From: Palsa-504 sp003136255
GTDB lineage: Bacteria > Actinomycetota > Actinomycetes > Streptosporangiales > Streptosporangiaceae
Direction: 5' to 3'
Assembly (NCBI GenBank): GCA_003136255.1
Contig: PLDT01000289.1
Coordinates: 1-64,000 of the forward strand
Length of the DNA: 64,000 nt
A program made the translations under genes and the position numbers. Of the stretch, positions 26,165 through 35,703 are shown one piece after another. The notes beneath the pieces were generated by a model. It saw nothing but the letters and a program-made list of their open reading frames with translations, did no database searches and was not told where the DNA came from. Position 1 is the first letter of the stretch, and each line of letters opens with the position of its first letter.

Positions 26165-27769
26165 CTACCCGGTGGCGAAGCCGCGGTAGTCCGCGGCGGT
26201 GACCTCATCGCAGATGCGGCGATAGTTGCCGACCCCGCCGAGATACGGCATGAACACGCGCGGCTTCCCGGGAACGTTCGCGCCCAGGTACCACGACGCC
26301 GCCTTCATCATCAGTGTCCGGGCCGCGGTGTCATTGACATGCGCAACCCACTGCTCCTGTGCCTCAACTTCCGGCTCGGTACTCGCCAGATCGCGCTTGC
26401 GCAGGTACTCGATGTGTTCGCCAATCCATTCGACGTGCTGTTCGATCGAGACGACGACGTTGCTCAGCACCGACGGGCTGCCCGGTCCGGTGATGAAGAA
26501 GAGGTTGGGGAAACCGGCGCTGGCCAGGCCCAGGTACGTATGCGGGCCGCCGGCCCAGTCGTCGCGCAGCGAACGCCCGCCGCGGCCGTGGATATCGACG
26601 CGCAAGATCGCCCCGGTCATGGCGTCGAAGCCCGTGGCGAAGATGACCGCTTCCAGCGGGTACTCCGCCGCCGAGGTGCGGATCCCTTGCGGCGTGAAGT
26701 CCTTGATCGGCTCGCCGCGCAGGTCGACGAGCCGCACGTTCTCGCGGTTGAACGTCTCGTAGTAGTCGGTGCCGAGACACATCCGCTTCGCGCCGACCGG
26801 GTAGTCCTGCGCCGTCAGGGTCTGGGAGGTCTGGCTGTCGCGGACGATCTGGCGGATCTTGCCGCGGAGGAATCCGGCGAGCGTATCGTTCGACATCTGT
26901 TCGGTCGTCAGATCGTTGAAGCTACCCACGATGTCGTTGCCGCCGAACGCCCAGCCTGCCTCGTAGCGCTGCTGGATGAGCTCGGGCGGGGCGGTCGCCG
27001 CGGGCTCGTCGTAGTTCACCCGCAGCGTGCCATTGCCGCTCCAGCGCGCCTGCTCTCGCAGCTTGGCGTAGTCCGCCTTGATCGCGGCGATTTTCTCGAC
27101 GGTGAGCGGCGCGTTGCGAGCCGGCATCGTGAAGTTGGGCGTTCGCTGGAAGACGACCGTCGCGGCCGCCTCCTGCGCGACTAGGGGTATGACCTGGACG
27201 CCGGACGAGCCGGTGCCGATGATGCCGACGCGCAGCCCGCTGACGTCGACCCCGTCGGCTGGCCAGTCGCCAGTGTGGTACGTCCGCCCGCGGTAGGCCT
27301 CCAGGCCCGGGAACGATGGCACCCGGGCCTGGGAGAGGCAGCCGGTCGCCATGATCACGAACCGGGCGGTGACGGTCGATCCGTCGCCCAGCCCGACGGT
27401 CCACAGCGCGCTGCCCTCGTCGTAATCGGCGCAGACCACAGGGGTCTGCAGTTGGATGTCAGGACGCAGATCGAAGCGGTCGGCGACGTGGTTGAGGTAG
27501 CGCAGGATCTCTGGCTGGGTGGCGTACCGTTCCGTCCACTCCCACTCCTGCTGCAGCTCCTCGGAGAAGGAGTAGGAGTACTCCATGCTCTCGACGTCGC
27601 AGCGCGCGCCCGGGTACCGGTTCCAGTACCACGTGCCGCCGACACCGTCCCCCGCCTCGAAGACGCGGACGGTAAAGTCCGCGTTCCGCAGCCGGTAGAG
27701 CATGTACAGGCCGGCGAAACCGGCCCCGACAACTACCGCGTCAACGTCGGGCGTGCGAGTTTCGTCCAC
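26165..27769 (-). CDS. type I Baeyer-Villiger monooxygenase (FAD/NADPH)
   Basis: The 534-residue protein has the first Rossmann motif VVVGAGFAGLYMLYRL, the GGTWYWNRYPGARCDVES block of cyclohexanone-type enzymes, and the second motif VGIIGTGSSGVQVIP. Between them is the fingerprint YRGRTYHTGDWP, which fits FxGxxxHxxxWP apart from Tyr in place of Phe. Such enzymes insert oxygen next to a ketone to form an ester or lactone. With the P450 and alcohol dehydrogenases upstream in the logic, and a hydrolase nearby, it is the natural ring-expanding step. Start ATG 27769, divergent from the luciferase-like gene. Confidence 0.92.
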   Translation of the reverse strand: MDETRTPDVDAVVVGAGFAGLYMLYRLRNADFTVRVFEAGDGVGGTWYWNRYPGARCDVESMEYSYSFSEELQQEWEWTERYATQPEILRYLNHVADRFDLRPDIQLQTPVVCADYDEGSALWTVGLGDGSTVTARFVIMATGCLSQARVPSFPGLEAYRGRTYHTGDWPADGVDVSGLRVGIIGTGSSGVQVIPLVAQEAAATVVFQRTPNFTMPARNAPLTVEKIAAIKADYAKLREQARWSGNGTLRVNYDEPAATAPPELIQQRYEAGWAFGGNDIVGSFNDLTTEQMSNDTLAGFLRGKIRQIVRDSQTSQTLTAQDYPVGAKRMCLGTDYYETFNRENVRLVDLRGEPIKDFTPQGIRTSAAEYPLEAVIFATGFDAMTGAILRVDIHGRGGRSLRDDWAGGPHTYLGLASAGFPNLFFITGPGSPSVLSNVVVSIEQHVEWIGEHIEYLRKRDLASTEPEVEAQEQWVAHVNDTAARTLMMKAASWYLGANVPGKPRVFMPYLGGVGNYRRICDEVTAADYRGFATG

Positions 27770-27834
27770 ACGCGGTATTCTACTCGAAACTCATATGAAT
27801 GAATAGCATGAATAGCGGCTCCCGGAGGCGCATC

Positions 27835-28851
27835 GTGAAGTTCGGTCTGGCCATCATGAACGACTTTGCGCCGGGCACCGTGCCGGCCGACCGGATCGTG
27901 CAGTTGCGTGAGCAGGTACGAGCGGCCGCGAAGTCCGGCATCGATTCGGTCTGGGTGCTGCAGCACTACTTGGGCAACATGCCGACCCTGCAGCCACTGC
28001 CACTTCTTTCCGCGCTCGCGGCGGACGCGGGGGACATGCGGCTCGGGACGAACATGTTCATCCTGCCGCTTCGCCACCCGGTCGGGGTGGCTGAGGAGTT
28101 CGCCACGCTCGACCACCTGACTGGGGGCCGGGCCGTCGCCGGCTTCGGCATGGGATACCGGGAGAACGAGTTCGCCGCTTTCGGAGTCGGGATGGACCAG
28201 CGGGTCGGCCGCTTCGAGGAGAGCGTCGAGCTCGTCCGCCAGCTGTGGACGGGTCGGCCGACCAGCTATCACGGCAAGTACTTCACCCTGGACGAGCAGC
28301 AGATCAGCCTCCCGCCAGTACAGCCAGGGGGCCCGCCCATCTGGATCGGCGCCGGACCGCACCGCACCGGTGCGCGTCGCGCGGCGCGACTCGGCGATGC
28401 ATGGATCATCCCGCCGCATGTCACCCCCGAACGACTGCAGGTACTGCTCGGCCACTACCGCGAAGAGCGGGAGCTGGCCGGCCGCGGCCAGGCCAGCGAT
28501 CTCGTCGTGCGCCGGGAACTCGTCCTGGACGAGGATCCGGAGCGGGCGCGGTCGACCGGCGTCGCGGCGCGCTCGGCGCTCACCCGCAAGTACGCCGAGT
28601 TCAACACCCCGGATCGCACACCCAGCTACCGGCACCTGCAGTCCGACGCCGACGCGGCGGAAACGGCCGACCAGTCCTACCTGTTCACCGACCCGCCGGG
28701 TGCCGTCGCGGCACTGCGGGCGCTGGCCGACCAGGGCATCACCTATGTCGTGCTCCGGATGCAGTGGTACGACCTGCCGCACGAGCGGCTCTTGCAGACG
28801 CTGACGATGTTCCGCGAGCAGGTCCGCCCGGCGTTCCAGGAGACGTCATGA
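27835..28851 (+). CDS. luciferase-like (LLM class) flavin-dependent monooxygenase
   Basis: A 338-residue TIM-barrel flavoprotein: MKFGLAIMNDFAPG, SGIDSVWVLQHY, DMRLGTNMFILPLRHPVGVAEEFATLDHLTGGRAVAGFGMGY, and ELVRQLWTG...PPIWIGAGPHRTGARRAARLGDAWI. The family uses FMNH2 or F420H2. Members include the type II Baeyer-Villiger enzymes of camphor catabolism, so a second oxygenation in the same pathway is possible; cofactor choice cannot be read. GTG 27835 is fixed by CGGAGG six bases upstream. Its stop overlaps the hydrolase start (ATGA). Confidence 0.87.
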   Translation: MKFGLAIMNDFAPGTVPADRIVQLREQVRAAAKSGIDSVWVLQHYLGNMPTLQPLPLLSALAADAGDMRLGTNMFILPLRHPVGVAEEFATLDHLTGGRAVAGFGMGYRENEFAAFGVGMDQRVGRFEESVELVRQLWTGRPTSYHGKYFTLDEQQISLPPVQPGGPPIWIGAGPHRTGARRAARLGDAWIIPPHVTPERLQVLLGHYREERELAGRGQASDLVVRRELVLDEDPERARSTGVAARSALTRKYAEFNTPDRTPSYRHLQSDADAAETADQSYLFTDPPGAVAALRALADQGITYVVLRMQWYDLPHERLLQTLTMFREQVRPAFQETS

Positions 28852-29734
28852 CGTCCGCTCCTGCGGGCGAAGCCCTGCGCTCCCGTTTCCCGGGCCTCGA
28901 CCCCGGGTTGGCGATGTTGCTCGAGGCGGCGCGTGCGGCCGCGCTGCCGCCGCTGACCGCGCTCAGGCCGGACGAGTTGCGCGAGCGGGTCTGCGGCGGA
29001 GATCGTCTGTGCGCGCCCGGCCCGGACATGTCCGACGTCGCGGACATCGCCCTGCCGGGTGGGCTCCGCACGCGACGGTACGCGCCGCATCGGCTTCGCA
29101 CCGAGNNTCCGACGGCTTCTGCCGGATGCTGGCCGACGGCCTGGGCTGCGAGGTCCACAGCGTCGATTATCGCCTCGCCCCGGAGCATCGATTCCCAGCG
29201 GCCGTCGAGGATGCGCTAACCGCCGTGCAGTGCATCGGGGACGGCCGCCAGGTGGTCGTCGCCGGAGACAGCGCGGGCGGCAACCTCGCCGCGGTCTGTG
29301 CCCAGCAGGTGCACGACGTGCCGTCAATCGGCATCTGCGGCCAGCTGCTCGTCTATCCGGTGCTCGACTCCGACACCACGCGGCCATCGTACTTGCGCAA
29401 TGCCGGCCTGGTTCTGGGTCCGGCCGAGATGACCTGGTTCTTCGACCACTACGCCCCCGTGGCCGCCGAGCGCGCCTCGCCCCGGCTGGCGCCACTGCGC
29501 GCGCCGGACCTGCGCAGCCTCCCGCCAGCGGTCATCGCCGTGGCCGGTCATGACCCGCTCTACGACGAGGGCGTGGCGTACGCGGCGGCGTTGCGGGCCG
29601 CCGGGCTACCCGTCGAGTTGCTCGACTTCCCGGCACTTGTGCATGGCTTCTTGCGCTTCACCGGTCCGGTCCCGGCCGCGGCTGACGCAGCCGCCGGGAT
29701 CGTCGCCGCGGCCGCTCGGCTGTTCCGCGACTGA
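28848..29734 (+). CDS. alpha/beta hydrolase (hormone-sensitive-lipase family), gap inside
   Basis: An esterase of the HSL type. Seen are VDYRLAPEHRFPAAVEDAL, the nucleophile Ser in VVVAGDSAGGNLAAV, the acid in VAGHDPLYDEG and the His in ALVHGFLRF. The oxyanion HGGG motif that should precede VDYRLAPE is missing because it falls in the gap at 29106-29107. Translationally coupled to the luciferase-like gene. Probable role: hydrolysis of the lactone or ester made by the monooxygenases. Confidence 0.87.
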
Positions 29735-29763
29735 CGCCGACCGCAGCGGGCGGCGCCGGCTGA

Positions 29764-30555
29764 CTAGCGGCTGCCGCGCCAGGCGAGCGACCCGCCGTCG
29801 ATCAGCACCGACGCGCCGGTGATGAACGACGCGTCGTCAGAGGCCAGGAAGCAGACCAGTTTGGCCACCTCCTCCGGTCGGCCCTGCCGCGGGATCAGGT
29901 GTGAGGCGGTCATGAACTTACCGATCGCCTCCTTGTCCGCTGCGGTCGCGATGAACTCGGCGGCCATCGGCGTATCGATGCTGCCCGGGCAGAAGCAGTT
30001 GCACCGGACGTCGGGCGCCAGCTCCACCGCTGTCGCCTTGGTGAGCTGGATGACGCCGCCCTTGGACGCGACGTAGGCCGGTGACCCTGGATAGCCGGTG
30101 ACGCCGCTGACCGATGCGGCGTTGACGATCGCCGGGCCCCGGGTGGAGCGGCGCAGGTGCGGGGCGGCGAACTTCGTAGCGAGCCACATTGCCTTGAGGT
30201 TGATGCCGAACACGAGGTCCCAGACCCTCTCCTCGAGCGTCTCGATCGTCGGGTTCTCCGCGAAAGCGGTATCGATGACGCCGGCGTTGTTCACCAGAAC
30301 GTCCAGGCCGCCGAACTGGTCGACAGCCGCGTCGATCATCTGAGCGATCTGGATCGGCTGCGTGAGGTCGGTGCGGATGAACTCCGCTTTCGCTCCCTCG
30401 GCGCGGACGAGTTCCGCAGTCTCGCTGCCAGTAGTCTCATTGATATCCACCACGGCCACAGCCGCGCCGCGTCTGGCGAATTCCACCGCGATCGCGCGCC
30501 CCATGCCCTGGCCTGCCCCGGTGACGACGCAAGAACTGCCTGCCAGCTGACTCAC
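29764..30555 (-). CDS. SDR-family oxidoreductase
   Basis: The 263-residue SDR has VVTGAGQGMGRAIAVEFARRGAAVAVVDIN, NNAGV, Ser in VNAASVSGV, YVASKGG and the terminal ASVLIDGGSLAW. It uses NAD-type cofactor judging by the Asp after strand 2. GTG 30555 starts two bases after the aldehyde dehydrogenase stop, so both are one operon. It likely interconverts an alcohol and ketone of the pathway. The much longer open frame upstream of 30555 is antisense-like noise. Confidence 0.87.
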   Translation of the reverse strand: MSQLAGSSCVVTGAGQGMGRAIAVEFARRGAAVAVVDINETTGSETAELVRAEGAKAEFIRTDLTQPIQIAQMIDAAVDQFGGLDVLVNNAGVIDTAFAENPTIETLEERVWDLVFGINLKAMWLATKFAAPHLRRSTRGPAIVNAASVSGVTGYPGSPAYVASKGGVIQLTKATAVELAPDVRCNCFCPGSIDTPMAAEFIATAADKEAIGKFMTASHLIPRQGRPEEVAKLVCFLASDDASFITGASVLIDGGSLAWRGSR

Positions 30556-30557
30556 GC

Positions 30558-32009
30558 CTACGCGCCCAGCGCGATCGACTTCAGCTCCCGGTAGCTGGCC
30601 AGGCCCTCCGGCCCCATCTCCCGGCCGATGCCGGACTGCTTGTAACCGCCGAACGGCGTGCCGAAGGCTTGCGGCGCGCCATTCAGGCTCACCATCCCGG
30701 TACGGATGCGGCGGGCGACGGCGAGCGCCCGATCGCGGTCGGCCGACCATACCGACCCGGACAGGCCGTAGATCGAGTTGTTCGCAATGCGCACAGCTTC
30801 GGCCTCGTCGTCGTAAGGGATAAGGGCCACGACCGGGCCGAAGATCTCCTCCTGCGCGACCCGCATCGCGTTGTCGACCCCGGTTAGCAGGGCCGGGCAG
30901 ACATAGTAGCCGCCGCCAAGATGGTCCGGCCGTCCGCCGCCGACGACTCGGGCGCCCTCCTGCGCGGCCAACGACAGGTAGCCTTCGACCCGCTGGCGCT
31001 GCCGCTCGCTCACGAGCGGGCCGATCTGGGTCTGCGGGTCGAACGGGTCGCCCACCGGCAGGGCGGCGAAGGCCGCGGCGAGCGCGTCGCCGACCTCGGT
31101 GTGCCGCGCCCGTGGGACGAGCACCCGCGTCTGCGCGATGCAGGCCTGGCCGTTCACCATCATCGCCATCGGCAGCAGCGAGCGGACAAAGTGCTCTGGG
31201 TCGGCGTCATCAAGCATGATGGCCGCCGACTTGCCGCCGAGCTCGAGGGTCACCCGCGCGATCCGCTCGGCGCACAGCGCCATGATCCGTCGGCCGGCGG
31301 CGGTGCTGCCGGTGAACGCGATCTTGTCCACGTCGCGGTGCCGGACCAGGTGCTCACCGACCTCCCGATCAGCCGGGACGATGCTGAGTACGCCTTCGGG
31401 CAGGCCCGCCGCGGCGAGCGCGTCCGCGAGCAGGTAGGCCGTGAGCGGCGTCTCCGGCGGCGGCTTGAGCACGACCGAGCAGCCGGCCGCCAGGGCCGGG
31501 GCCGCCTTCAACGCGGGCGTGCTCAGCGGTCCGTTCCACGGAGTGATCGCACCGACCACGCCGACCGGTTCCCGCACTACGAGGCTGTGGTTCGTGCCGT
31601 CGGTGCGCGGCTCGTCGGTCTGCTCGGCGTCGATCAGTCCGGCGTAGTAACGCAGGTGCCGGATCGGGTTCGGGACATGCGCCCGCTGCGCGAACCAGCG
31701 CGGGCAGCCCAGCTCGCGGGTCAGCAGGTCCACGGCTGCGTCCCCGAGATCCTCGATGTAGTCGGCGGCCGCCCGCAAGACCGTGGCCCGCTCGCTCGGG
31801 CTGCGGTCGGCCCACACACCGGCGTCGAAGCTGGCGCGCGCTGCCGCGACCGCGGCGTCGACGTCAGCGACCCCGGCGAGAACCACGCTGCCGAGTACCT
31901 CACCGCTCGCGGGATTCACAACCTTGTGCTCGCTACCGTCGGCGGACGGTACCCAGCGCCCGCCGACGAAGACCTCGGGACGGCTGTACAGGTCAGGTGA
32001 CGGCGTCAT
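30558..32009 (-). CDS. NAD(P)-dependent aldehyde dehydrogenase
   Basis: A 483-residue ALDH: ITPWNGPLSTPALKAAPALAAGCSVVLKPPPETP, FTGSTAAGRRI, the general base Glu in VTLELGGKSA, the catalytic Cys in MVNGQACIAQTRVLVP and EEIFGPVVALIPY. It oxidises an aldehyde to the acid that the CoA ligase can activate. It shares a promoter region with the divergent alcohol dehydrogenase at 32102, giving an alcohol-aldehyde-acid pair. Confidence 0.92.
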   Translation of the reverse strand: MTPSPDLYSRPEVFVGGRWVPSADGSEHKVVNPASGEVLGSVVLAGVADVDAAVAAARASFDAGVWADRSPSERATVLRAAADYIEDLGDAAVDLLTRELGCPRWFAQRAHVPNPIRHLRYYAGLIDAEQTDEPRTDGTNHSLVVREPVGVVGAITPWNGPLSTPALKAAPALAAGCSVVLKPPPETPLTAYLLADALAAAGLPEGVLSIVPADREVGEHLVRHRDVDKIAFTGSTAAGRRIMALCAERIARVTLELGGKSAAIMLDDADPEHFVRSLLPMAMMVNGQACIAQTRVLVPRARHTEVGDALAAAFAALPVGDPFDPQTQIGPLVSERQRQRVEGYLSLAAQEGARVVGGGRPDHLGGGYYVCPALLTGVDNAMRVAQEEIFGPVVALIPYDDEAEAVRIANNSIYGLSGSVWSADRDRALAVARRIRTGMVSLNGAPQAFGTPFGGYKQSGIGREMGPEGLASYRELKSIALGA

Positions 32010-32101
32010 CGGTGGCCCCTAATCTATGGTAATGAAACTAAGCTATTATATCGATCGTGTCAGCGTCAACGGCGCTGCACCCGACCGGAGGAGAAGACCT
32101 G

Positions 32102-33184
32102 ATGCGTGCCGCCGTCCTGGAGAAGTTCGACACACCGCTGGTCGAGCAAGACGTCGACATATCAGACGTCGGTCCGGACGAGGTGCTCATGCGCGTCGTC
32201 GCGTCCGGCATCTGCCATTCCGACCGCAGCGCACACGTCGGTGCCCAGGACCGGCCCCTGCCGCTGATCCTGGGTCACGAGGCCTCCGGCGTCGTCGTGC
32301 GGATCGGTGCCGACGTGCGCAGCGTGCAACCAGGCGACCATGTTGTGGGGAGCGCATCGGCCTACTGCGGAGTTTGCCTCTGGTGCCTGCGCGGCCTGAC
32401 CCAGCACTGCGTGGACAAGGGCGTCGCCCGGGTGGGCGGCCCGTCTCGCCTGTCGCGAGACGGGAAGGAGATCCACGCGTTCGTCGGGCTCGGCGGCTTC
32501 GCGACGCACATGCTGGTGTCCGAGCGGGCCGTCGTGCGGCTGCCCAGTGAGATGCCGCTGGATAAGGCCGCGCTGCTCGGCTGTGCCGTCCTCACCGGAG
32601 TAGGGGCGGTGCGCAACCGGGCGCGGGTCGCCGCTGGCGAGACCGTCGCGGTAATCGGCTGCGGGGGAGTGGGGCTTAACGCCGTCCAGGCTGCCCGGCT
32701 CGTAGGCGCGTCGCGGGTCATCGCCGTCGACCTCAACCCAGCCAAGCTGGAGCGCGCCCGCCAGTTTGGCGCAACCGACATCGTCGACGCCTCGCAGGCC
32801 GCCCCGGTCGGCTCCGTGCTCGCCCTGACCGGCGGTGGCGTCGATCACGCGTTCGAGATCGTCGGACGTGGGTCGACCGTTGAACAAGCGTTCGCGATGA
32901 CCGGCGTACGCGGCACGACGACGGTGGTCGGGGTCGCCCGGCCGGACGACATCGCGCGGCTGTCGCCGGTCATCTTCATGGCTACGGAGAAGCGCGTCCA
33001 GGGCAGCCGGATGGGCTCAGGCAACTTCCGCCTGGACATCCCGCTCTATTGCGACATGTACCTGCGCGGGCAGCTCAAGCTCGATGAGTTGATTTCCGAG
33101 GTCATCGACCTGTCCGAGGTGAACCGGGGCCTGACGGAACTGGACGGCTCGGACGGTGCGCGCAGCGTCATCCGCTTCGACTGA
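32102..33184 (+). CDS. zinc-dependent alcohol dehydrogenase (MDR family)
   Basis: A 360-residue enzyme with catalytic-zinc residues in SGICHSD and LGHEASGVV, four structural-zinc Cys in CGVCLWCLRGLTQHC, and the NAD loop VAVIGCGGVGLNAVQAARLVGASRVIAVD. The look is of the mycobacterial AdhD/AdhX type, some of which rely on mycofactocin; no mycofactocin gene is in the window. ATG 32102 is chosen for GGAGGAG eight bases upstream over GTG 32057. It probably oxidises a pathway alcohol. Confidence 0.9.
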   Translation: MRAAVLEKFDTPLVEQDVDISDVGPDEVLMRVVASGICHSDRSAHVGAQDRPLPLILGHEASGVVVRIGADVRSVQPGDHVVGSASAYCGVCLWCLRGLTQHCVDKGVARVGGPSRLSRDGKEIHAFVGLGGFATHMLVSERAVVRLPSEMPLDKAALLGCAVLTGVGAVRNRARVAAGETVAVIGCGGVGLNAVQAARLVGASRVIAVDLNPAKLERARQFGATDIVDASQAAPVGSVLALTGGGVDHAFEIVGRGSTVEQAFAMTGVRGTTTVVGVARPDDIARLSPVIFMATEKRVQGSRMGSGNFRLDIPLYCDMYLRGQLKLDELISEVIDLSEVNRGLTELDGSDGARSVIRFD

Positions 33185-33210
33185 CCACCCAGCGGACAGC
33201 CGGCGCCGGG

Positions 33211-33942
33211 TCAGGCCGTGAAGCCGCCATCGACGGTGTAGACGGCACCGGTCACGAACGACGACTCCGGGCCGCATAGCCAGGCCACGAGCGACGCCAC
33301 GTCTTCTGGCGTACCGAGTCGGCCAGCCGGATGCTGGGCGACCAACGTCGCAGCGCGCTCCGCGTCCATGCGCTGCGACAGCAGCGGCGTCTGTACGTAG
33401 CCGGGACAGACAACGTTGGCGCGAACCCCTCGACCGGAGTACTCCAGCGCGACACTGCGGTGCAGGCCGATCAGTGCGTGCTTCGCGGTGACGTAGCTTG
33501 GCACCTTCGCATGGCCACGCAGGCTCAGCACACTGCCGAGGCTCACGATCGATCCGCCGCCGGCCGCGAGCATGGCGCGCAGCTCGGCGCGCACGCACAG
33601 GAAGACGCCGTCGAGGTTGACCGACATGAGCCGCCGCCACACGGCGAAATCGAGGTCGGCGACCGGTCCGCCGTCGTCGGGCACCGCGGCCGAATTGACG
33701 GCGGCGATCAGCGGGCCGAGTTCTCCGGCGGCTCGCACCATCTCGGCCACCGATGACTCGACGCTGACGTCCGCTTCGACCGCGAGCGCCGGCCCGGCGC
33801 ACCGCGCGGCAACCTCCTCGGCCCGCCTCAGGTCGCGGTCGCAGACGACGACCGCGAAGCCGTCGGCGGCCAGCCGCAGCGCACAGGCTGCGCCGATCCC
33901 GGAACCGCCGCCGGTGACGAGGGCGACCGATGGCGAGGCCAT
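33211..33942 (-). CDS. SDR-family oxidoreductase
   Basis: The 243-residue SDR shows ALVTGGGSGIGAACALRLAADGFAVVVCDRD, Ser in VSLGSVLS, SYVTAKHA and AVYTVDGGFTA. Its start overlaps the stop of the ferredoxin by one base (TGATG), so the two are co-translated. In this operon it could oxidise the alcohol formed by the P450 that the ferredoxin serves. BadH-type ring-alcohol dehydrogenases are in the same family. Confidence 0.87.
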   Translation of the reverse strand: MASPSVALVTGGGSGIGAACALRLAADGFAVVVCDRDLRRAEEVAARCAGPALAVEADVSVESSVAEMVRAAGELGPLIAAVNSAAVPDDGGPVADLDFAVWRRLMSVNLDGVFLCVRAELRAMLAAGGGSIVSLGSVLSLRGHAKVPSYVTAKHALIGLHRSVALEYSGRGVRANVVCPGYVQTPLLSQRMDAERAATLVAQHPAGRLGTPEDVASLVAWLCGPESSFVTGAVYTVDGGFTA

Positions 33943-34151
33943 CAGCTCGATCTCGCCAGCGTGATCGCGCGTTCGGGACAGGCGGCGACCGCCTCTTTCG
34001 CGTCGGTCAGCTGGCCGTCCGCGATCGGCATCGCCGAGCCGCGCAAGGTGACGAAGCCCTCCTCATCGTCGCTGAGCAGGTTCGGCGCGGCGCTGTAACA
34101 CCGACCGTGCCCGGTGCAGCGGTCTGAGTCGACGCGTAGTTCCGTGGCCAT
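33942..34151 (-). CDS. [3Fe-4S]-type ferredoxin for a P450
   Basis: A 69-residue protein: MATELRVDSDRCTGHGRCYSAAPNLL...AVAACPERAITL. The Cys spacing C-x5-C and the final CP give three ligands, as in the 3Fe-4S ferredoxins that feed actinobacterial P450s. ATG 34151 follows AGGAG. The P450 gene lies 1.6 kb away on the other strand; no ferredoxin reductase is seen in the window. Confidence 0.88.
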   Translation of the reverse strand: MATELRVDSDRCTGHGRCYSAAPNLLSDDEEGFVTLRGSAMPIADGQLTDAKEAVAACPERAITLARSS

Positions 34152-34176
34152 GCTCTCCTGCCTCGCCGAGTGCCGG

Positions 34177-35016
34177 TCAGCCACGGCGGCCTGCTTCGAA
34201 GAAGGCGCCGCCACCGGCGTAGTCGCCGGTCGAGAACGGCGATTCGGCGGCGATGGAGGTGTAGCCGCCATCGACGATCAGTGTGTGCCCGGTGACGAAC
34301 GCGGCGTCGTCGCTGGCCAGGTAGCTGACCGCCGCGGCGAGATCTTCGGGCAGTCCGGGACGATGCCCGGCGGCGTCCCGCGCCATCAACTCGCTGACCT
34401 TATCCAGCGCGGTCGCGTTACCGAGCACCAGGTCGGCGGTCATCGCCGAGACGATCGCGCCGGGCATCACCGCGTTGACCCGGATGCCATAAGGACGCAA
34501 CTCGGCGGCGACCGACCGCATGAGCCCGATAATGCCGGCCTTCGCGGCGCTGTACGCATGGTTGCCGACGCCGCCCATGACCGCGGCCGGACTGGTCGTC
34601 GCGATGATGACGCCGGAGCCCTGCGGGCGCATGACCCGCGCGGCATGCTTCATGCACAGGAACACGCCGCGCAGGTCGATCGCCCAGGTCGCGTCGACCG
34701 CCGCCATGTCGGCCGTGTGGATCGGTCCGTACGCCCCGAAGACGCCTGCGTTGGCGAACATGACGTCCACCCGGCCGAACTCCGCCACGGCCAGGTCCAC
34801 GGTGGCGGCGACGTCGGCCTCGGATGACACGTCCGCGCGTACCGCGCGGGCCTGGGGGCCGATGTCCTTCGCCAGCAGCTCGGCGGCGCCGCCTTGGATG
34901 TCGGCCAGCACGACGCGGGCGCCGTCCTGGACGAGCCGGCGGACCGTCCCCGCGCCGATGCCGCTGGCCCCGCCGGTGACGACGGCTACCCTGCCTTGCA
35001 GCCGGGCCTCGCTCAT
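34177..35016 (-). CDS. SDR-family oxidoreductase
   Basis: The 279-residue SDR reads VAVVTGGASGIGAGTVRRLVQDGARVVLADIQ, ANAGVFG, Ser in ATTSPAAVMG, AYSAAKAG and HTLIVDGGYTSI. It has an extra tail of about 25 residues (ESPFSTGDYAGGGAFFEAGRRG) not common in the family. ATG 35016 follows GAGGAG, ten bases after the SnoaL-like gene's stop. One operon runs SnoaL-like protein, this SDR, ferredoxin, SDR. Confidence 0.87.
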   Translation of the reverse strand: MSEARLQGRVAVVTGGASGIGAGTVRRLVQDGARVVLADIQGGAAELLAKDIGPQARAVRADVSSEADVAATVDLAVAEFGRVDVMFANAGVFGAYGPIHTADMAAVDATWAIDLRGVFLCMKHAARVMRPQGSGVIIATTSPAAVMGGVGNHAYSAAKAGIIGLMRSVAAELRPYGIRVNAVMPGAIVSAMTADLVLGNATALDKVSELMARDAAGHRPGLPEDLAAAVSYLASDDAAFVTGHTLIVDGGYTSIAAESPFSTGDYAGGGAFFEAGRRG

Positions 35017-35026
35017 CGTGGGCTCC

Positions 35027-35518
35027 TCAATTCTCGTCCGCCGGTGCCTGCTCGGCACCCGGCCAGCGCACCGGCAGATCGTCGGTCAGCGACTCGCCGA
35101 GCTCACTCACCGGGACGGCGTAGGCGAACTTCGGCGTACGGCTCCCGAAGCGCCACACTCCCTCCTCGCGCTCGTAGTCGTCGTAGTAGCGGATCGCGGC
35201 GTGGATCGTTTGCCCGGCGATGTCGAGCTCGGCGTGTGACAACACGATGCCGGTCGCGTGGTCGTCACCGACGAAGCGCACGGTATGCCCGCGCGAGGTG
35301 TGAATCGTGCGGCCGTACGTCGAGCGGATGGCCCGCAGCTCGTCGACAACCTCCTGCCGCCCGGCAATCTCGCCCAGCCTCGCCTTCTCGGCGAACATCG
35401 CGAGCAGGCCGGCGTAGTCGCTGTCGTCAATGGCGATGCAGTAGCGCACGGCCAGGTCCTGAATCTCGAGGCGGTCTTCGATACGGCGGATCCGCTTTTC
35501 GGCGTCGGGCGCGGTCAT
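35027..35518 (-). CDS. SnoaL/NTF2-like protein
   Basis: A 163-residue cone-shaped NTF2-fold protein: RIRRIEDRLEIQDLAVRYCIAIDDSDYAGLLAMF, later GHTVRFVGDDHATGIVLSHAEL and AIRYYDDYEREEGVWRFGSRTPKF. Relatives are ketosteroid-isomerase, scytalone-dehydratase and hydratase-like enzymes that act on cyclic ketones; the exact role is open. It is the first gene of the ferredoxin/SDR operon, divergent from the P450, behind the palindrome at 35562. Confidence 0.8.
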   Translation of the reverse strand: MTAPDAEKRIRRIEDRLEIQDLAVRYCIAIDDSDYAGLLAMFAEKARLGEIAGRQEVVDELRAIRSTYGRTIHTSRGHTVRFVGDDHATGIVLSHAELDIAGQTIHAAIRYYDDYEREEGVWRFGSRTPKFAYAVPVSELGESLTDDLPVRWPGAEQAPADEN

Positions 35519-35561
35519 CTCGGCTCCTTAGACAGGTACGTCCTGAGCGGCTTCGCGGCAA

Positions 35562-35585
35562 GTCTAATACTGATCATCATTAGAC
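35562..35585. promoter_or_regulatory. 24-bp palindromic operator
   Basis: Arms GTCTAAT and ATTAGAC are perfect inverted repeats around a symmetrical TGATCA core, with two non-matching bases on each side. It lies 44-67 bases before the SnoaL-like gene start in the region shared with the P450 promoter. This is the expected shape of a dimeric repressor site. Confidence 0.7.
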
Positions 35586-35703
35586 TAAAATAGTTCTAGC
35601 CGAGGATCACGCGAGAAGCCGGTAGAGGTGATCGCCTTGGCTGGAGTCCGCAACGCCGCACTGCACCAGGCTAGGCGGCTACCGCGCTCCTTGACGTCTC
35701 CAA